DNA from: an uncultured Oscillospiraceae bacterium | GTDB taxonomy: Bacteria > Bacillota > Clostridia > Oscillospirales > Oscillospiraceae | Length of the DNA: 64,000 nt | Assembly: GCA_947626845.1 (NCBI GenBank) | Contig: CANQTW010000002.1 | Coordinates: 62,001 to 126,000 of the forward strand | Direction: 5' to 3' | Part shown: positions 7,489 to 15,203 of the stretch, one piece after another | How positions within the stretch are numbered: position 1 is the first letter of the stretch | Layout of the letters: each line of letters opens with the position of its first letter | Made by a program: the position numbers and the translations under genes | The notes under the pieces: generated by a model | Databases searched by the model: none | What the model was told of the DNA's origin: nothing | The model's input: the letters and a program-made list of their open reading frames with translations, nothing else

Positions 7489-8685
7489 TTGAAGCGAGTT
7501 GGAAAACTCTTTGAAAAACTCATCTCCGATGAGAACCTTTACCTCGCCATCGACGAGGTGAACCGAACCCACCACTGGAAAACGCACCATCGACCCAACG
7601 GCTGCACGGCCTGGGTCGAGGAGACCAAAGACGAGCGGGTCAAAGAGCTACGCCAAATCATCATTGATGGTTTCGAGCCCAAGCCTCCCACGGTCACGCG
7701 CCGTTGGGACCCCAGCGCCAGAAAGTGGCGCGTCGTCAGCGAACCGGCTCAGTGGCCGGATCAGTATGTTCACCACGCTCTCATTCAGGTGCTCCAGCCG
7801 ACCTTCATGCGCGGCATGGATTACTACTGCTGCGGGAGCATCCGGGGCCGGGGCCCGCACCACGGGCGCAAGGCCATCGAGCGGTGGATGAAATACGATA
7901 AGCGAGGCACCAAATACGAATTTAGCGGTGACATCTACCACTTCTACGAAAGCCTGAAGCCGGAAGTGGTGATGGCCCGTATGCGGCAGCTCATCCGAGA
8001 CCACCGGGTTCTCGACCTGATCTGGCGCATCATCAAGAATGGAATCCAAATCGGTGCCTATACCTCTCAGTGGTTCGCCAATGTAACCCTACAGCCGCTC
8101 GACCAGCTCATTCGGCAGAGCGGCTTCGCTGCGCACTATGTTCGGTACATGGATAACCTGACGATTCTCGGCCCGAATAAGCGAAAGCTGTTCCGGCTGA
8201 AGAAGCTGGTGGACGCTTGGCTGACCGACCACCAGCTCCGGCTTAAAGACGACTGGCAGATATTCCCCACCGTGAAGGACACGCCGAAGGCTCCGCTCCC
8301 GGAGCCCCGGAATGGCTTTACGCGGCCCAAGGGAAGGCTGCCGGACGCCGTGGGCTACCGCTACGGGCGCGGCTACACGATTCCCCGAAAGCACAACCTG
8401 CTCCGCACCAAGCGGGCGATTGCCCGATACCGCAAGCGACGGCGGCAGCGGAAACGCATCACCGCCGGCATGGCGTCGAGCATCATATCCCGTCTTGGGC
8501 AGCTCAAACACTGCAACAACTACGACCTCTACCGGATCTTGTTCAAAGGCGAACGGCTCGTCCGAGAGCTGAAGAAAATCATCCGGGCCAATAACAAAAA
8601 GGAGAAGCTGACATGGAGTATGTATTTGGAACGAAGAAAGAGTTGGAAGTCCTCAAAACCAAAAGCAGCTCTCACTCCGACCTGA
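7489..8685 (+). CDS. DGR reverse transcriptase
   Basis: A 398-residue group-II-intron-like reverse transcriptase of the DGR class, copying the template RNA with errors at adenines. Motif 4 reads GAYTSQWFAN (residues 189-198), matching the DGR-type SQ motif, and motif 5 is YMDN (220-223), so the second catalytic Asp of the usual YxDD box is Asn. The C-terminus is strongly basic, as in other DGR RTs. It starts with TTG at 7489 after a good AAGGAGG site 10 bases upstream. The 3' end overlaps the next gene by 73 bases in another frame. No maturase or endonuclease domain is seen. VR/TR divergence shows the system has been active. Confidence 0.93.
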   Translation: MKRVGKLFEKLISDENLYLAIDEVNRTHHWKTHHRPNGCTAWVEETKDERVKELRQIIIDGFEPKPPTVTRRWDPSARKWRVVSEPAQWPDQYVHHALIQVLQPTFMRGMDYYCCGSIRGRGPHHGRKAIERWMKYDKRGTKYEFSGDIYHFYESLKPEVVMARMRQLIRDHRVLDLIWRIIKNGIQIGAYTSQWFANVTLQPLDQLIRQSGFAAHYVRYMDNLTILGPNKRKLFRLKKLVDAWLTDHQLRLKDDWQIFPTVKDTPKAPLPEPRNGFTRPKGRLPDAVGYRYGRGYTIPRKHNLLRTKRAIARYRKRRRQRKRITAGMASSIISRLGQLKHCNNYDLYRILFKGERLVRELKKIIRANNKKEKLTWSMYLERRKSWKSSKPKAALTPT

Positions 8686-9257
8686 CCGGCTACCACCAGA
8701 TCGAGCAGATTTACCCCGACCAGACCGTGACCGACCACTTCCGCATCGTTCGCAAGCTGGAGAGCCAGGAGGATGGCGAGGGCAACTGCTACGACTGGTA
8801 TGAGATCGACCACCACTACCGGACGGTGGACCGCACCAAGCCCATCGAGCGGCAGGTCAACGCGGTCAACGAGACTACCTCCATCGCCTTCGTGACGATG
8901 GCCGAGAAGGGCGACATCGACGACACCACCGCCGGGGAGCACCCCGATGTGTTCGCCGAATGGGCCTACCCGGTGGACTACAAGACCGGCAACATCCGCC
9001 GGTACGGGGAGAAGCTGTACCGCTGCCTCCAGGACCACACTTCGCAGGCTGACTGGACGCCTGACACGGCGGTGAGCCTGTGGGTGTCTATCTCTGACCC
9101 GGCGGAGGAATGGCCCGCCTGGAGCCAGCCCGTGGGCGCTCACGACGCCTACGCGCAGGGAGCCAAGGTGAGCCACAAGGAGCACCACTGGACCAGCGAC
9201 GTGGACGCGAACGTCTGGGAGCCGGGTGTGTACGGCTGGACCCAGGCGGACGAATAA
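8613..9257 (+). CDS. phage tail/lysis-region protein with carbohydrate-binding-like C-terminus
   Basis: A 214-residue protein in the fibre-to-lysis interval. Residues about 115-210 contain two Trp/Tyr-rich repeats (YRCLQDHTSQADWTP...LW and AYAQGAKVSHKEHHWTSDVDANVWEPG) typical of ChiC/CBM5-12-like carbohydrate-binding modules found at phage fibre ends. It may bind host cell-wall glycans or act as a fibre accessory protein. The ATG at 8613 follows AAGGAGAAG and lies inside the RT gene, giving a 73-base overlap. It is not an Avd-like helical bundle. Confidence 0.72.
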   Translation: MEYVFGTKKELEVLKTKSSSHSDLTGYHQIEQIYPDQTVTDHFRIVRKLESQEDGEGNCYDWYEIDHHYRTVDRTKPIERQVNAVNETTSIAFVTMAEKGDIDDTTAGEHPDVFAEWAYPVDYKTGNIRRYGEKLYRCLQDHTSQADWTPDTAVSLWVSISDPAEEWPAWSQPVGAHDAYAQGAKVSHKEHHWTSDVDANVWEPGVYGWTQADE

Positions 9258-9277
9258 AGCAAAGCGAGGTATAGGCC

Positions 9278-9721
9278 ATGACTATCGGAGAACTTCTTGC
9301 GGGAGGCGGCGGCCTTCTGTTCATTCTATGTACCCTCATTCAGATTTCGCCCATCAAGCTCAACCCTTGGAGCCATATCGTCAAGTGGCTCGGGAAGGAG
9401 CTGAACTCGGAGGTAGTGGCGAAGGTGGATAAGTTGGAGGTCGCGGTCTCTGAGCTGAAGAACCGGCAGACGGAGGCCGAGGCCCGCACGGAAAAGCGGG
9501 ACGTTGACCTGTGCCGAACGCGCATCCTGCGGTTCGCGGATGAACTGCGGCGGAATATCCCGCACTCGGAGGAGTTCTTCGATCAGGTGCTGGACGACAT
9601 CTCAGTCTACGAGCATTACTGTGAATCCCATAAAAACTACGAGAACAATAAGGCCGTGGCGGCCATCCAGAAAATCAAGCGCACCTATCAGGAGCGGCTT
9701 GATAAAAACGATTTCCTGTGA
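9278..9721 (+). CDS. membrane-anchored phage lysis-region protein
   Basis: A 147-residue protein with one N-terminal transmembrane segment (about residues 3-24) followed by a mostly helical, charged cytoplasmic part with a predicted coiled coil (about 38-65). The family is often seen just upstream of holin genes in Clostridia phages; its biochemical role is unknown. It lies 20 bases after the previous stop with a GAGGT-like site. I considered it as a DGR accessory (Avd) gene because of its size and helices, but the transmembrane anchor argues against that. Confidence 0.65.
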   Translation: MTIGELLAGGGGLLFILCTLIQISPIKLNPWSHIVKWLGKELNSEVVAKVDKLEVAVSELKNRQTEAEARTEKRDVDLCRTRILRFADELRRNIPHSEEFFDQVLDDISVYEHYCESHKNYENNKAVAAIQKIKRTYQERLDKNDFL

Positions 9722-9735
9722 GGAGGTGAGGCATC

Positions 9736-10137
9736 ATGGGCGCAATCCTGTCCCAGATCGGCTGTTTCGTGCTCGGCGCGGTGGCTGTGCTGCTGGTGCT
9801 GAACCTGCTGGCCCACCAGCGGACGAAAAGTAAGAAGAAGGGCTCGGCTGAGAAGCCGAAGCGGTTCCACCTCGAAAAATCGACCATCCTGGCGATCCTC
9901 TGCCTCGCGCTGGGCGGCGGGTCCATCGTGGCCTATTGGGTGGCCCTGTTCCTGGGGCTGTACCCTGACGCCAGCGTGGCCGTCAAGAGCCTGGAGATCG
10001 TGGTGGGCGGCCTCCTGTCGTACTGCCTCTATCAGTTCGGGCTGAAGAACAGCCGGAACAAATACGGCGTGGATGCCGATGGGAACCCGTACAAGCAGAA
10101 GCTGACCGGCGACGATGATTCCACCGGCGTCGGGTGA
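9736..10137 (+). CDS. holin-like two- or three-helix membrane protein
   Basis: A 133-residue protein with a membrane segment at about 4-26 (GCFVLGAVAVLLVLNLLA), a basic stretch (TKSKKKGSAEKPKR), then two more hydrophobic segments (about 51-75 and 87-103) and a charged tail. Size, topology and position before the endolysin suit a holin or a phage inner-membrane protein of the lysis cassette. An AGGAGGTG site (9721-9728) precedes the ATG. Holin function is inferred from context. Confidence 0.6.
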   Translation: MGAILSQIGCFVLGAVAVLLVLNLLAHQRTKSKKKGSAEKPKRFHLEKSTILAILCLALGGGSIVAYWVALFLGLYPDASVAVKSLEIVVGGLLSYCLYQFGLKNSRNKYGVDADGNPYKQKLTGDDDSTGVG

Positions 10138-10156
10138 GTAAGAAGGAGTGAATCAC

Positions 10157-11719
10157 ATGAAATATTCCAAGAGCAATCCGCCTCTCGTCTGCATGATGAC
10201 GCAGAGCACCTGCTATAAGGGCACCCGGACGATGAACGTCCTCGGCGTCCTCTGGCACAGCACCGGGGCCAACAACCCCAACCTGCGGCGGTATGTGCAG
10301 CCGGATGACAAGGCCAGCGACCGCGCCGCCCTGCTGGCGAAGCTCGGCACGAACAACAACCGCAACGACTGGAATCACGTCTCGGTGCAGGCCGGCCTCA
10401 ACGCCTGGGTGGGCAAGCTGGCCGACGGGACTGTGACCTCCGTTCAGACGATGCCGTGGAATTACCGGCCCTGGGGCTGCGGGAGCGGCAGCAAGGGCTC
10501 CTGCAACTCGGGCTGGATTCAGTTCGAGATTTGTGAGGACGGCCTGACGGACAAGACCTACTTCGAGGCCGCCTACAAGGAGGCGGCGGAGCTGACGGCC
10601 TACCTCTGCCAGCTCTACAACATCGACCCTCACGGCACCGTGAACCTGAACGGTGTGAAGGTCCCGACCATCCTCTGTCACGCGGACAGCCACAAGCTGG
10701 GCCTCGGGTCCAATCACGGCGACGTGCTCCATTGGTTCCCCAAGTTCGGGAAGAACATGGACACTGTGCGCCAGGACGTGGCTGCGCTGCTCGGCAGCGG
10801 CTCTACCCCGGCCCCCGCACCCACGCCGTCCACCGGCGGCAAAACCAAGATCATGGGGACGGCGGTGGCTACGGCAGCCCAGATGCAGGCGTACATCAAG
10901 GGCGTCAACCCCTCCGTGGCTCAGTCGGTCATCGACATGATCCCGCTCTATCTCTCCGAGGGTGCTGCCGAGGGCGTCCGGGGCGACATCGCTTTCGCTC
11001 AGTCCTGTCTGGAGACCGGCAACTTCGGTTTCAAGGGCTCCGCCGTTACGCTCGATCAGAACAACTTCTGCGGCATGGGCGTGACCAGCAACGGTGTGAA
11101 GGGAAACAGCTTCGCCACCCCGCAGCTCGGCATCCGGGCCCAGATCCAGCATTTGAAGGCGTATGCCTCCAAGGATGCGCTGAAGAACGCGACGGTGGAC
11201 CCCCGGTTCCAGTATGTGACCCGCGGGTGCGCGGAGTATGTGGAGTGGCTGGGCCAGCAGGAGAACCCTGCCGGGAAGGGCTGGGCCTCCGGGGCTGGCT
11301 ACGGCGCCTCAATCCTCGCCATCCTGAAGAAAGTGGTCGCCACCAGCGCCCCGGCCAGCAAGACCACGATGTACCGCGTGAGGAAAACCTGGGCCGACGC
11401 GGCCTCCCAGATCGGGGCGTACACCCTCCTGGACAATGCCAAGCGGTCTGCGGATGCCCACCCCGGCTACTCGGTGTTCGACGAGAGCGGCAACGCCATC
11501 TACCCCGTCGCTGCTTTCACTCCGTACCAAGTACGGGTGAGCATCAGCGACCTCTACATCAGGAGTGAGCCCAGCAAGGGTAGTGCCTCCAGAGGTTTCA
11601 TCGCTCCCGGCGTCTATACGGTTGTCGAGGAGCAGTCCGGCGCTGGTAGCACCGCCGGCTGGGGCAAGCTGAAATCCGGGGCTGGCTGGATCAGCCTGGA
11701 TTACTGCAAGAAGATCTAA
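10157..11719 (+). CDS. modular endolysin: amidase plus glucosaminidase
   Basis: A 520-residue lysin. The N-terminal amidase_2/PGRP domain (about 20-210) shows LWHSTGANN and a late CHADSHKLGLGSNHGD segment with zinc-ligand-like His residues. A Pro/Thr-rich linker (about 215-232) leads to a GH73 glucosaminidase-type domain (about 240-390) with FAQSCLETGNFGF and NNFCGMG. A SPOR-like segment (about 400-450) and an SH3-like wall-binding domain (about 455-520) end the protein. ATG at 10157 is preferred because GTG at 10148 lies in the AGAAGGAG site. It degrades peptidoglycan at lysis or superinfection. Confidence 0.9.
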   Translation: MKYSKSNPPLVCMMTQSTCYKGTRTMNVLGVLWHSTGANNPNLRRYVQPDDKASDRAALLAKLGTNNNRNDWNHVSVQAGLNAWVGKLADGTVTSVQTMPWNYRPWGCGSGSKGSCNSGWIQFEICEDGLTDKTYFEAAYKEAAELTAYLCQLYNIDPHGTVNLNGVKVPTILCHADSHKLGLGSNHGDVLHWFPKFGKNMDTVRQDVAALLGSGSTPAPAPTPSTGGKTKIMGTAVATAAQMQAYIKGVNPSVAQSVIDMIPLYLSEGAAEGVRGDIAFAQSCLETGNFGFKGSAVTLDQNNFCGMGVTSNGVKGNSFATPQLGIRAQIQHLKAYASKDALKNATVDPRFQYVTRGCAEYVEWLGQQENPAGKGWASGAGYGASILAILKKVVATSAPASKTTMYRVRKTWADAASQIGAYTLLDNAKRSADAHPGYSVFDESGNAIYPVAAFTPYQVRVSISDLYIRSEPSKGSASRGFIAPGVYTVVEEQSGAGSTAGWGKLKSGAGWISLDYCKKI

Positions 11720-11751
11720 GGCCACTGGCCTGAATAAAAGGAGGATTTACC

Positions 11752-12276
11752 ATGAAAGACTTCATCACCCAGCTCATGTTCGCCGTCATCACCGCCGCCG
11801 TGCCCGTTCTGACCGTCTACTTTGTCCGGTTCATCGGAGCGATGAAGGACAAGGCGCTGGCCCAGACGGACAGCACCAAGCAGCAGTGGTACATCGAGGA
11901 GGCCGCCCAGGCTGTTTCTGAGGCCGTCTCTGCGGTGAACCAGACCTTCGTGGATGCGCTGAAGAAGGCCGGCACCTTCGACCTTGCCGCGCAGAAGGAG
12001 GCCGCACAGAAAGCCCTGGCCGCTGCTCTGGCGTCCATCAGCCCCGCCGCCAAAGAGTTCATTGAGCATCTGTACGGAGACCTGACCGAATACCTCTCCA
12101 CCAAAATCGAGGCGGAGGTACGCCGGCAGAAGGTTGAGGCTCCGGTCCCCAGCACCGTCCCCGCCGAGCTGTCCAGCACGAATACTGAGACTGTCGCGGC
12201 CACCACCGCCGCAGCGACCGTGGCCGCCATCGCGCAGGCCACGGGGCGCACCACCGATACCCCGGCCACTGAATAA
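11752..12276 (+). CDS. phage holin, LLH family
   Basis: A 174-residue protein with one N-terminal transmembrane helix (about residues 4-28) and a long helical cytoplasmic part (AVNQTFVDALKKAGTFD), the layout of the LL-H holin superfamily. The C-terminus is Ala/Thr rich. It follows the endolysin by 32 bases with an AAAGGAGG site and is the last plus-strand gene before a strong terminator. It probably sets lysis timing by opening the membrane for the endolysin. Confidence 0.85.
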   Translation: MKDFITQLMFAVITAAVPVLTVYFVRFIGAMKDKALAQTDSTKQQWYIEEAAQAVSEAVSAVNQTFVDALKKAGTFDLAAQKEAAQKALAAALASISPAAKEFIEHLYGDLTEYLSTKIEAEVRRQKVEAPVPSTVPAELSSTNTETVAATTAAATVAAIAQATGRTTDTPATE

Positions 12277-12282
12277 AGCAAG

Positions 12283-12323
12283 ACCCCTCTCACGGCTCTG
12301 CCGTGGGAGGGGTTCTTTTTTTT
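12283..12323 (+). terminator. intrinsic terminator of the late operon
   Basis: ACCCCTCTCACGG (12283-12295) pairs with CCGTGGGAGGGGT (12301-12313) with one G-T wobble, loop CTCTG, followed by a run of nine T with one C. It sits between the convergent holin and integrase genes and probably stops late transcription before the integrase. Confidence 0.92.
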
Positions 12324-12327
12324 ATGC

Positions 12328-13728
12328 TCAGATGGCCCACTGGATGTCGATGTCGTCATCTGTGAGGACGATCTTCTTGATGAGGCTCTGCATGATGCGC
12401 CGCTTTTGGGCCTCGTCGGCGAAATCCCAGACCGCTGCGGCATCTTCCAGCAGGGCCCGAGCCAGGTCAAGGGACACGGATTCCTGCTCCTCTACGGGCT
12501 CCAGAGCGGCCTGGAGGGCGGTCTTTTCGTTGTAGAGCTTATTGATGTTGTCCCCGAGCAGGTCCGGCGGAATGTCGTCGCGCTGGTACAGCTCCATCAG
12601 GCGGGCGATCTGCTTATCAATATCCCGGATGCGCTTCTCGATGTCGGCGTTGCGGTTGTCGGCGGGTGCCGGCGGCCTCTCGGCGGCCAGCTCTCCCATC
12701 AGATCCGGGGAGCGCAACCGGGCCCGGATTTTGGCGTCGATGCGGGGCTCCAGGTCCTCGGCCTTCCAGTTCCGGTTCTTGCAGTTGGGGTCCTTCACCA
12801 TACTCTTGATCTGCTTCGTGCGGGAGTAGCAGGCGTAGTAAGAATACTTGCCGCTGTTCCGCTTGTAGTACCGGGCCCCACAGTGGCCGCAGAACAGCAT
12901 CCCGGTCAGTAGGTGCTTCGACTGGAACGCCGTGGCCCCGTACTGCTCCTGCCGGCGCTCCCGGAGCATCTGCGCGGCTGCGAACTGCTCCTCGGTGATG
13001 ATCGCCTCATGCGCGTGTTCCACGATAACCTCCCCAAATTTGAGCCGCCCGGTGTAGGTCTCGTTCCCCAGGATGTTCCTGACGCTGGACCACGAGCTGT
13101 AGCTGCCGTAGCGGTTGGTGTAGCCCTCGGCATGGAGCCGGTCTGTGATGGAGGCCAGGGAACCGCCGGCGAGATACCATTCGTATATCTTCCTGACTTG
13201 TTCCGCCTCGTATGGATTGACGACGAGATGGCCGTCCTCGTAGTTGTAGCCGATGGGGATGTAGCCCCCACCGTGGTGGAGGCCCGCTTTGGCCCGCGCC
13301 ATGCGCCCCATCTTGGTACGCTCTTTAATCTGCTCACGTTCGAGCTGGGCAAATACGGCCAACAGACCGATCATCGCCTTGCCAAAAGGAGAGGAGGTGT
13401 CGAAGCTCTCCTGCATCGAAACGAAGTCCACATCGTTCGGCAGGAATATTTCTTCGATGAGGTACAGTTTGTCCCGCTGGGAGCGGGAGAGCCGGTCCAG
13501 CTTGTAGACCAGCACCACATCGAATTTATCGGTCTCGACCATGAGCTTTTGGATGCCGGGGCGTTTGAGGTTGCTGCCGGTGTAGCCCCCATCCACATAG
13601 ATGTCTGCGATGATCCAGTCCTGCGCCTTGCAGTAGGCAATCAGGCGCTCCCGTTGTTCACCGACTGAGTAGCCCTCTTGCGCCTGCTCCTGCGTAGAGA
13701 CACGAATATAGAGGGCGGCTCGTTTCAC
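12328..13728 (-). CDS. large serine recombinase (phage integrase)
   Basis: A 466-residue large serine recombinase for site-specific integration and excision. The resolvase domain is at about 1-145 (AALYIRVSTQEQ with catalytic Ser near residue 10, plus VYKLDRLSRS), a recombinase domain follows (about 165-260), then a zinc ribbon (CGHCGARYYKR, YACYSR) and a coiled-coil tail. It is the last gene of a minus-strand operon with the paralogous protein and the repressor, each overlapping by four bases. It stands between lysis and replication genes and not at an obvious prophage end. Confidence 0.94.
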   Translation of the reverse strand: MKRAALYIRVSTQEQAQEGYSVGEQRERLIAYCKAQDWIIADIYVDGGYTGSNLKRPGIQKLMVETDKFDVVLVYKLDRLSRSQRDKLYLIEEIFLPNDVDFVSMQESFDTSSPFGKAMIGLLAVFAQLEREQIKERTKMGRMARAKAGLHHGGGYIPIGYNYEDGHLVVNPYEAEQVRKIYEWYLAGGSLASITDRLHAEGYTNRYGSYSSWSSVRNILGNETYTGRLKFGEVIVEHAHEAIITEEQFAAAQMLRERRQEQYGATAFQSKHLLTGMLFCGHCGARYYKRNSGKYSYYACYSRTKQIKSMVKDPNCKNRNWKAEDLEPRIDAKIRARLRSPDLMGELAAERPPAPADNRNADIEKRIRDIDKQIARLMELYQRDDIPPDLLGDNINKLYNEKTALQAALEPVEEQESVSLDLARALLEDAAAVWDFADEAQKRRIMQSLIKKIVLTDDDIDIQWAI

Positions 13729-14159
13729 AGCGGCATCCCGTCCAGAATGTAATTGGCGAAGATCCAGTTGCGGCAGGTCCGCTGCTCGTGGGTGTAGATG
13801 CCCTTCGGGTGCGGGGTGTAGCCCTGGAAATCAATCTGTCGGGCGTCAGTGATGTCCAGCCGGATATTCGCGTTCTCGATGTGAATGGACTGGCCCTCGC
13901 AGGGAACGAAGGCCACATGGGTATTGTTGTTGTAGACGAAGCCCCGGCTCAATCCGCAGAGGTAGTATGCCTTGACGTGGCTGTCCGGGGTGATGTCCAG
14001 CTCCACCAGGGCCTTGTCCTTATAGCGGGTCTGCTCATAGACCTCGTTGAACTTGTCGCCGATGAAGCATTGGGCGCAGCACTTATCAATCCTGACGCTG
14101 CGGATGCCCCGCAGCCAGAAGAAGCTGCACCTCTGCTTGATCTCCAGAGTTAGTCTCAT
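13725..14159 (-). CDS. conserved phage protein, paralogue of 28081-28518
   Basis: A 144-residue protein of unknown function. It is clearly related over its whole length to the protein at 28081-28518: both carry FFWLR.IR near residue 14, CC.(E/Q)CFIG, YYLCGLS.GF, NTHVAFVP, NANI(R/H)L, ITDAR.I.F and a C-terminal CRNWIFANYI.DGM. The paired cysteines could bind metal. It is co-transcribed with repressor and integrase through four-base overlaps, so a role in the lysogeny module is possible; its twin lies in the early plus-strand operon. Confidence 0.8.
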   Translation of the reverse strand: MRLTLEIKQRCSFFWLRGIRSVRIDKCCAQCFIGDKFNEVYEQTRYKDKALVELDITPDSHVKAYYLCGLSRGFVYNNNTHVAFVPCEGQSIHIENANIRLDITDARQIDFQGYTPHPKGIYTHEQRTCRNWIFANYILDGMPL

Positions 14160-14575
14160 TCTATGCTCCTTTCCAGCTCCACAGCGTAATTGAGGAGCTT
14201 CAGCCGGTCGCGGCCACCCAATGTCTCATAGATGTGCAGGAGCTCCATCGCCTCCGGTGAGAGGACGTTGCTGCCGGTCTCGCCGTTGATGACCACGCCG
14301 CCGTGGTTCGCCTGGATGAAGGGGCTGTTCGACAGGGAGCCGCTGATGTTGTTCTCTACCGACGGCGGGACTTTCGTGCCCCGCAGCAGATAGTCGATGC
14401 TGACGCCGAAGAAGTCGGCGATCTTGATGAGTGCGTCCACGCTGGGGTATGCGTTCGGGATGCGCTCATACTTCCCGACCGCCGAAGGGACGACCCCAAG
14501 CTGGGCCGCCAGTTCGCTCTGTGTGATGTTGCGGTCTTGCCGCAGTCTTTTAAGTCGTACTCCGAACCCGTCCAT
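14156..14575 (-). CDS. XRE-family repressor (CI-like)
   Basis: A 139-residue regulator with an N-terminal HTH_3 domain (about 6-62: LKRLRQDRNITQSELAAQLGVVPSAVGKYER) and a short helical C-terminus. It reads away from the Cro-like gene at 14748 across a divergent promoter region, the classic lysis/lysogeny switch layout. There is no S24 peptidase domain, so induction by RecA-driven self-cleavage is unlikely; oligomerisation or an antirepressor may be used. It heads the minus operon that ends in the integrase. Confidence 0.88.
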   Translation of the reverse strand: MDGFGVRLKRLRQDRNITQSELAAQLGVVPSAVGKYERIPNAYPSVDALIKIADFFGVSIDYLLRGTKVPPSVENNISGSLSNSPFIQANHGGVVINGETGSNVLSPEAMELLHIYETLGGRDRLKLLNYAVELERSIE

Positions 14576-14601
14576 AAGGGCACCACCTTTCCTGTAAGTT
14601 C

Positions 14602-14630
14602 ATTATAAGTCTTTTAAGTTCTGTTGTCAA
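14602..14630 (-). promoter_or_regulatory. promoter of the repressor operon with candidate operator
   Basis: On the minus strand TTGACA (14630-14625) and TATAAT (14607-14602) are separated by exactly 17 bases. The spacer contains ACTTAAAAGACTT. Related copies (AAGTCTTTTAAGTT, and GTTCAAAAGACGAC at 14705-14718 after the divergent promoter) suggest operator sites allowing autoregulation. The start site would lie about 20 bases before the repressor ATG. Confidence 0.8.
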
Positions 14631-14665
14631 CGAAAATTTTTTCCGAAAAATCTTGAGATTTCGAG

Positions 14666-14694
14666 TTGACATTCACGACCACAAGTGCTATAAT
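14666..14694 (+). promoter_or_regulatory. early promoter toward the Cro-like gene
   Basis: TTGACA (14666-14671), 17-base spacer ending AAGTGC, TATAAT (14689-14694). Upstream is a near-palindromic TTTTTCCGAAAAA element (14640-14652). The same arrangement recurs at 15540-15595 (minus) and 33650-33706 (plus), so these three promoters are probably co-regulated. The Cro-like gene starts 54 bases after the -10 box. Confidence 0.85.
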
Positions 14695-14747
14695 GAGAAT
14701 GGAAGTTCAAAAGACGACCCGCAGGATAGCCCGAAGGAGGTGAGACC

Positions 14748-14954
14748 ATGAACGTGATGCGTGAGCGCAGATTGCGCGGGGCAATTCCTACCCAGCAGGA
14801 AGTCGCCAAGGCCGTTGGGGTCAAGGCGTCCGCTGTCAGCAAGTGGGAGCGCGGCATCTCTAAGCCGAGGGCGGATAAGTTGCCGCTGCTTGCCAAGCTG
14901 TACGGCTGTTCCATCGAGGAGCTTCTGGCAAGCGATACCGGTCAGTCCCGATGA
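14748..14954 (+). CDS. Cro-like small HTH regulator
   Basis: A 68-residue protein made almost entirely of one XRE-type helix-turn-helix (TQQEVAKAVGVKASAVSKWERGISKPRADKLP). It lies divergent to the repressor, behind a strong promoter and an AAGGAGGTGAG site. It likely competes with the repressor for operators and favours early gene expression. It overlaps the next gene by four bases. Confidence 0.86.
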   Translation: MNVMRERRLRGAIPTQQEVAKAVGVKASAVSKWERGISKPRADKLPLLAKLYGCSIEELLASDTGQSR

Positions 14955-15184
14955 GCGCGGTCCCGTCAGTGCTCCAAGCGGTAGCGAAAGAGCTCGCCTC
15001 GATGGCGAAAAACAGCCTACCGGAGCTGCGGACGGGCGAACGTATTCGGCGCGAATGGTACGAAAACGGGGTGTTTTACCGCGAAACGGACCTCGACGGA
15101 GCGATTTTCGTGAGCCTGTTCGACTTCCGGCAAAGAAAAAGCTGCCGACTGGCAGCAGAGGGAAGGTGCATTTGTGACGATTGA
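14951..15184 (+). CDS. small early phage protein, unknown
   Basis: A 77-residue protein I do not recognise. It is translationally coupled to the Cro-like gene by an ATGA overlap. The centre (ERIRREWYENGVFYRETDLDGAIF) is charged and aromatic, and the last 15 residues contain three Cys. No membrane segment is seen. Position suggests an early or switch-related function; function unknown. Confidence 0.6.
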   Translation: MSAVPSVLQAVAKELASMAKNSLPELRTGERIRREWYENGVFYRETDLDGAIFVSLFDFRQRKSCRLAAEGRCICDD

Positions 15185-15203
15185 AGTGGTTTGCCGCATT
15201 TGC

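Noticed and set aside
7489..8685. Retron or group II intron as explanation of the reverse transcriptase
   Set aside because: There is no intron domain V/VI or msr/msd-like inverted repeat, no maturase or endonuclease domain, while an adenine-specific VR/TR pair is present. A DGR explains all of it.
9278..9721. Avd accessory protein of the DGR
   Set aside because: Size and helices fit loosely, but it starts with a transmembrane segment and looks like a known lysis-cassette neighbour.
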